Shown: in pieces, positions 60,329 to 64,000 of the stretch
Layout: each line of letters starts with the position of its first letter
How positions within the stretch are numbered: position 1 is the first letter of the stretch
The notes under the pieces: generated by a model
Told to the model about the DNA's origin: nothing
Databases searched by the model: none
Seen by the model: only the letters and a program-made list of their open reading frames with translations
Program-made: the position numbers and the translations under genes
DNA from: Halorussus limi
GTDB taxonomy: Archaea > Halobacteriota > Halobacteria > Halobacteriales > Haladaptataceae
Assembly: GCF_023238205.1 (NCBI RefSeq)
Contig: NZ_CP096659.1
Span: 2,373,626-2,437,625, forward strand
Length of the DNA: 64,000 nucleotides
Direction of reading: 5' to 3'

Positions 60329-60802
60329 CTACGAAATATCTGCGTCGAAGGCCCGATAGAGCAGTCGAACGACTACTTCTGCGACTCGCCAGACGAGCGT
60401 CGCGCAGACGACGACGGTCGCAAGCGCCACGAGGCCCAGCCAGAGGACGATTCCTAGCTGGAGTTGGGTCACGAAGCCGAACGCCAGTCCGACGACGATT
60501 CCGCCGCCTATCAGGACCCCCGCGCCCTTCAGCGCGAGACGCTGCCACCGATTGAAGCCGAGTCGGTCGTCCCGGCCCAGTAGCGCGGGCAGACTGACGC
60601 CGACCGCGGCGAGTCCAAGCGCCAGGACGATGATAATCCCGCCGACAATCGCCGCCATCCCGTGCGCGAACCCGTCGCTCTCGGGCGGCGGTGGTGGCAT
60701 CGACGCCAGTTCGAGAACTATTGCGGCCGCGACTCCGACGCCGACGCAGACGAAAACGACGCGAACGGCCGCGAAGAGGGCCGATTTCACGTTGGAGGGC
60801 AT
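60329..60802 (-). CDS. Four-helix membrane protein, unassigned
   Basis: This 157-residue protein has four hydrophobic helices: FAAVRVVFVCVGVGVAAAIV, AAIVGGIIIVLALGLAAVGV, GVLIGGGIVVGLAFGFVTQL and IVLWLGLVALATVVVCATLV. A short Pro-rich loop (ASMPPPPPESDG) follows helix 1. I used ATG 60800-60802 (MPSNVKSALF); a minus-strand TATA-like CTTATC at 60829-60835 supports it over ATG 60842-60844. No family recognised. Confidence 0.7.
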   Translation of the reverse strand: MPSNVKSALFAAVRVVFVCVGVGVAAAIVLELASMPPPPPESDGFAHGMAAIVGGIIIVLALGLAAVGVSLPALLGRDDRLGFNRWQRLALKGAGVLIGGGIVVGLAFGFVTQLQLGIVLWLGLVALATVVVCATLVWRVAEVVVRLLYRAFDADIS

Positions 60803-60876
60803 CAGCGTGCCTGTTGTGCGAACGACGGGATAAGCTTTCGGCACAGCGACCAGTCAGCTTCGTGTCGCTGCTGAAC

Positions 60877-62136
60877 TCACCCCAGATTCGCCAGTCGGTT
60901 CAGCGCGTAAATCGTCCGCAGCACGTCGCCGGCCTTCCCGCGGTCGAAAATCAACTCGTCGGTCCGGACCACGTGGTCCAGCACGTCCCGCGAGGCGTGT
61001 TCCGGCGCGGCCGCGATGCCCGCGTCGTTCTCGGCGACCCACTTCATCACCCGCAAATCGCTCTTGCTGTCGCCCATGACCGCGGCGAAGGGGTCGTCGA
61101 TGCCCAGCACGTCGAAGGCCGACTCGACGCCCGCGACCTTGTTGAGTTCGAGGCTCCCGATTTCGGCCGCGTCGGCCTCGTAGTAGGCCACGTCGATGCG
61201 CTCGAAGGCCGCCCGGACGGGGTCGGGCAGGTCCTCGGGGTCCGCGTCGGGCGTCTCGCCCTCGCTCTCGAGGACGCCCCGAATCTCGGGGTCCCGAGAC
61301 GCGTAGTAGGCCCGCGCCCAGTCGCTCGCCGTTTCGGCGTCCGCCTCGACTCCCTCGCCGACTTCCGCTGCGACCGCGGAACCGAGCAGGTCGAGTTCGT
61401 AGACCAGCGCGCGGTCGATGACCTCGCGTGCGTCGTCGCTCCCGGTCTCGAAGTTCGGCTTGAGCGTGACGTTGAACTCGTTGCCCTGCAGGTGACACCC
61501 CCGACGGAGGCGCTCGGGCGCTTCCGAGAGGACCCGCGAGCGCACCGCGTCGAAGATGGCCCGCACGTCGCGGTCGAGGTCGTCGTAGAGCAGTCGCTTG
61601 GTGTCGGCGCCGTGGCCCGGCGTGAACACGCCGGTCCCGGCCTCGTAGACCACCGACAGGTTTCCGGAGTGGACGATTTCGTTGCCGAGGCCCTGAATCA
61701 GGAAGCCCTTGACGTTCTCGAGCGTCTGGCCGGTACAGACCACGATGGGCAACCCCGACTCGTGGAACTCGGTCAGGAGGTGGAGCGTCTCGCGCGGAAT
61801 CTCGTTGTCGGTGCCGCCCGCCGAGCGTAGCGTCTCGTCCACGTCGAGGACGAGGACGTTCACCCCGCGGTCGTACTTGGCGTAGAGGTCCAGCGCGGTG
61901 AACGCTTGGTCGCGGGTGGCCCGCGCCGCGAGTTCGCAGAACGTCTCGCCGGTCGCGGGGAACGCGTCGCGCACCTCGGCTTTCAGACCGTCCAATTCGT
62001 CGCTGGCCTCCTGCCAGTGTTCGAGCGCGACCCGCGAGTCCACCGGGGGAAAGAGGTCCACGAAGTTCTGGAGTGCCCGGAGGGTCGCGGCGTCGAACTC
62101 GTCGTAGAGTCGATAGAGTTGGTCGTACCGCTCCAT
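60877..62136 (-). CDS. HAD-superfamily phosphatase with a long N-terminal domain
   Basis: This 419-residue HAD enzyme has motif I Asp98/Asp100 in LVLDVDETLRS, motif II in IVVCTGQT, a Lys after the cap region and motif IV GDSKSDLRVM. Residues 1-90 form a helical N-terminal domain. The large insert after motif II (about residues 150-330) is the substrate-specificity cap. HAD phosphatases act on sugar phosphates, nucleotides or phosphoserine; which one is unknown. ATG 62134-62136 (MERYDQLYRLYDEFD) has a TATA-like CTTTATC about 27 bases upstream. A GTG or ATG further upstream in the same frame opens non-protein sequence. Confidence 0.82.
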   Translation of the reverse strand: MERYDQLYRLYDEFDAATLRALQNFVDLFPPVDSRVALEHWQEASDELDGLKAEVRDAFPATGETFCELAARATRDQAFTALDLYAKYDRGVNVLVLDVDETLRSAGGTDNEIPRETLHLLTEFHESGLPIVVCTGQTLENVKGFLIQGLGNEIVHSGNLSVVYEAGTGVFTPGHGADTKRLLYDDLDRDVRAIFDAVRSRVLSEAPERLRRGCHLQGNEFNVTLKPNFETGSDDAREVIDRALVYELDLLGSAVAAEVGEGVEADAETASDWARAYYASRDPEIRGVLESEGETPDADPEDLPDPVRAAFERIDVAYYEADAAEIGSLELNKVAGVESAFDVLGIDDPFAAVMGDSKSDLRVMKWVAENDAGIAAAPEHASRDVLDHVVRTDELIFDRGKAGDVLRTIYALNRLANLG

Positions 62137-62207
62137 GCCCGAACTGGGTCGCAATCCCGGATAAAGGTCGGGGTCGGCGCGAAAGACGGTCGTTCGGCCG
62201 ACCGCGC

Positions 62208-62618
62208 TCAGGCGTTCTCCGGCCGCGCGGACGCCTCGCTCGTCTCGAGTCGCTCCGTCTCGTCCCGAAGTTCGGCGTAGTACTCCCCCCGATATCGCCA
62301 CATGTAGCCGACAGCGACACCGAGCGCGACGGCGACCAGCGGTCTGTCGAGGACCAGCGCGGTCAGTATCGTCACGGCGACCCCCGCGCTCCACTCGAGC
62401 GCCTTTCCGACGGGACTCAGCCGAAATCGGAGCAGTCGAACTTCGAGGTCCGGCGACGAGAGGCCCTGCACGACGACGACGGACCCCGCGAGGAGGACGA
62501 CCGAGAACAGCAGCAGGTGAATCAGATTCCCTAGGTCGGCACGCAGTCGGAGCAGCGCGAGGGCGTAGGCGAGGCCGAACGCTCCGGCCAGCGTGTCCCA
62601 CTCCGAGAGACTCGACAT
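62208..62618 (-). CDS. Small membrane protein, unassigned
   Basis: This 136-residue protein has three hydrophobic helices: LAGAFGLAYALALLRLRA, IHLLLFSVVLLAGSVVVVQG and SAGVAVTILTALVLDRPL with VAVALGVAVGYMWRYRGEYY, and a short acidic C-terminal tail (ELRDETERLETSEASAR). ATG 62616-62618 is preceded by a TATA-like TTTAAC about 30 bases upstream. It follows the HAD gene's start region on the same strand and is divergent from the PurM-like gene. No function assigned. Confidence 0.75.
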   Translation of the reverse strand: MSSLSEWDTLAGAFGLAYALALLRLRADLGNLIHLLLFSVVLLAGSVVVVQGLSSPDLEVRLLRFRLSPVGKALEWSAGVAVTILTALVLDRPLVAVALGVAVGYMWRYRGEYYAELRDETERLETSEASARPENA

Positions 62619-62700
62619 CGAATCGTGTCCGCGAAACGGTACGATACCTGTTAAATCTTCGTCCGTCGCATCTTAGGCCCCCGGCCTCCGAGAGACGAGT

Positions 62701-63669
62701 ATGATAGGCAAACTCGACCCCGAGGTCCTCGCGCGCGTCCTCTCGCGGACGGGCGCGCACGACGACTCGGTAGTGATGGGACCGCAGTACGGCGAGGACG
62801 CCGCGGCGATGCGGGTCGGCGACCAGTTGCTCGTCGCCAGTTCCGACCCGCTCTCGTTAGCGAAGGAGCGTCTGGGAACTCTCGCGGTCCACGTCGCGTG
62901 CAACGACGTGGCCGCGTCGGGGGCCGACCCCCGGTGGCTCACGAACGTCTTGTTCCTGCCCGACGACGACGAGGAGACGCTGGACGCGCTGACGACCCAG
63001 ATGGACGACGCGGCCCGCGAGTCGGGCGTCGCCATCGTCGGCGGTCACTCCGAGTACACCCCGGCGCTGGAGCGTCCGATGGTGTCGATGACCGCGATGG
63101 GACTCGCCGACGAGTTCGTGCCGACCGGCGGGGCCGAACCGGGCGACCGCGTCGTCCTCACGAAGGGCGCGGGCGTCGAGGGGACCGCGGTGCTGGCGAC
63201 CGACTTCCGCGACGACATCGACCTGCCCGACGACCTGCTGGCGCGCGCCGAGACGTTCTTCGACGACATCAGCGTCCTCCCGGAGTCGCGCGTCCTCCGC
63301 GAGTCGGCCACCGCGATGCACGACCCGACCGAGGGCGGACTCGTCAACGGGATGGTCGAACTGGCGACCGCCTCCGGCGTCCGCCTCGACATCGACCGGC
63401 GCGCGGTCCCCGTCCGCGAGGAGACCGCGGCAATCTGCGACGCGATGGGCGTGGACCCGCTCCGCATCTTCGGGTCGGGCGCGCTACTGGCGACCGTGCC
63501 CGAAGGAGAACTCGACGGCGTCCTCGATGCGCTCGACGCGGAGGACATCCGCGCGAGCGAAATCGGCGCCGTGGAGGACGTGAGCGACGCCGAGGAAGCG
63601 GGGGTCGAACTCGACGGCGAACTGATTCGGGACGCCGTCCGCGACGACCTCTACGACCTCTGGGAGTAG
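62701..63669 (+). CDS. AIR synthase-related (PurM/HypE-fold) protein
   Basis: This 322-residue protein has the PurM/HypE/SelD ATP-grasp-like fold: N-terminal GAHDDSVVMGPQYGEDAAAM, LAVHVACNDVAASGADPRWL, then VAIVGGHSEYTPALERPMVS, GDRVVLTKGAGVEGTAVLAT and MHDPTEGGLVNGMVELATAS, ending with LLATVPEGELDGVLDALDAE. No hydrogenase or purine genes surround it, so a role as a stand-alone AIR-synthase-like enzyme is more likely than HypE, but the substrate is unknown. ATG 62701 (MIGKLDPEVLARVLSRTGAH) is used. Confidence 0.85.
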   Translation: MIGKLDPEVLARVLSRTGAHDDSVVMGPQYGEDAAAMRVGDQLLVASSDPLSLAKERLGTLAVHVACNDVAASGADPRWLTNVLFLPDDDEETLDALTTQMDDAARESGVAIVGGHSEYTPALERPMVSMTAMGLADEFVPTGGAEPGDRVVLTKGAGVEGTAVLATDFRDDIDLPDDLLARAETFFDDISVLPESRVLRESATAMHDPTEGGLVNGMVELATASGVRLDIDRRAVPVREETAAICDAMGVDPLRIFGSGALLATVPEGELDGVLDALDAEDIRASEIGAVEDVSDAEEAGVELDGELIRDAVRDDLYDLWE

Positions 63670-63939
63670 ACCGCCGACCGATTTCCGGAGTCGCGTCCGG
63701 ACGGGCGCGACGACTTGACGGGAGCGACGAGGACGTGAACGACGACTTGAGGGGAACGACGCCGGACCAACGTGACGCCCGAGCGAGCGCGAAACGCGCG
63801 ACTGTCGAGTCGTGTAGCGGAGCGCCAGAATGTGCGCGGTGGGCAGGGCGACAGACGTTGGGTTCGACCAGCCCGCCCACCTCAGATGTTTACTCGGGAT
63901 AGAATAAATCTTTTGTCCCCCGCGGTCATACGACCTGTC

Positions 63940-64000
63940 ATGGAAGCAATCGTCGTCCGGCGGGGCGAGACCTCGCCGACAGTCGCCGAAGTGCCGCGGC
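63940..64000 (+). CDS. gdh: Start of a zinc-dependent glucose dehydrogenase (partial)
   Basis: The window ends inside this frame, which begins MEAIVVRRGETSPTVAEVPR from ATG 63940. The first 20 residues match the start of haloarchaeal glucose 1-dehydrogenases of the medium-chain zinc alcohol dehydrogenase family (MKAIAVKRGE type). A TATA-like AATAAATC (63903-63910) lies about 30 bases upstream, indicating a leaderless transcript. If confirmed it oxidises glucose to gluconolactone, the first step before gluconate dehydratase and KD(P)G aldolase encoded nearby. Confidence 0.75.
   Translation, partial: MEAIVVRRGETSPTVAEVPR

Noticed and set aside
62701-63669. Hydrogenase maturation protein HypE
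   Set aside because: There are no hydrogenase or hyp genes nearby, and the HypE C-terminal Cys tail is absent (the protein ends YDLWE).

Overview
The window is chromosomal DNA from a haloarchaeon (class Halobacteria). The evidence is high G+C content, strongly acidic proteins, many GTG starts, TATA-like boxes about 25-30 bases upstream of start codons with almost no leader, archaeal information-processing genes (TFB, family B DNA polymerase, Mre11-Rad50, FEN1) and families largely confined to Halobacteria (HalOD1, Bat-type HTH, DUF5787, DUF5789, DUF5797). The genus cannot be fixed from the sequence alone.

Layout. 1-6.4 kb: a partial gene, a phosphodiesterase-like protein, a membrane-anchored DHH protein that has lost its catalytic motifs, inorganic pyrophosphatase, a PadR regulator, the rnhA pair and a TFB. 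6.8-17 kb: NreA, a DUF302 protein, a CPBP protease, an M20 amidohydrolase, an NhaC antiporter, a Nudix hydrolase and a nuclease-like DUF5787 protein. 17-29 kb: metabolic and transport genes (enoyl-CoA hydratase, MFS, cupin, APH kinase, threonine synthase, LysE, aldo/keto reductase, HD protein, AlaX), a DtxR/SirR regulator with a palindrome in its own promoter, and two microproteins. 29.9-32.9 kb: the one accessory segment. It holds a 5'-truncated berberine-bridge-type oxidoreductase, an AT-rich insert encoding one basic Tat-secreted protein, an intron-containing tRNA-Gln and a multi-zinc-finger HNH endonuclease.

33-41.9 kb: a ferritin-like/DtxR operon, sufCBD with a DtxR-type palindrome at its start, intein-free polB and three small genes. 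41.9-48 kb: mre11-rad50, an ABM-domain protein and FEN1. 48-56.3 kb: a SdpI-like protein, a HalOD1/Bat pair, a methyltransferase and the chemotaxis operon cheY-cheA-cheC, whose CheA has a very long repetitive acidic linker. 56.4-64 kb: truncated haemoglobin, gluconate dehydratase, a KD(P)G aldolase, a MoaD-like protein without the C-terminal GG, a HAD phosphatase, a PurM-like protein and the start of a probable glucose dehydrogenase.

Three themes link the genes. Iron: two DtxR-family regulators, a ferritin-like protein, the Suf system and two related TTAG(A/G)-N4-(T/C)CTAA palindromes. DNA maintenance: PolB, FEN1 and NreA all end in PCNA-binding motifs, alongside Mre11-Rad50 and RNase HI. Sugar oxidation: glucose dehydrogenase, gluconate dehydratase and KD(P)G aldolase fit the semi-phosphorylative Entner-Doudoroff route of haloarchaea. 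No CRISPR array, intact insertion sequence or rRNA was seen.
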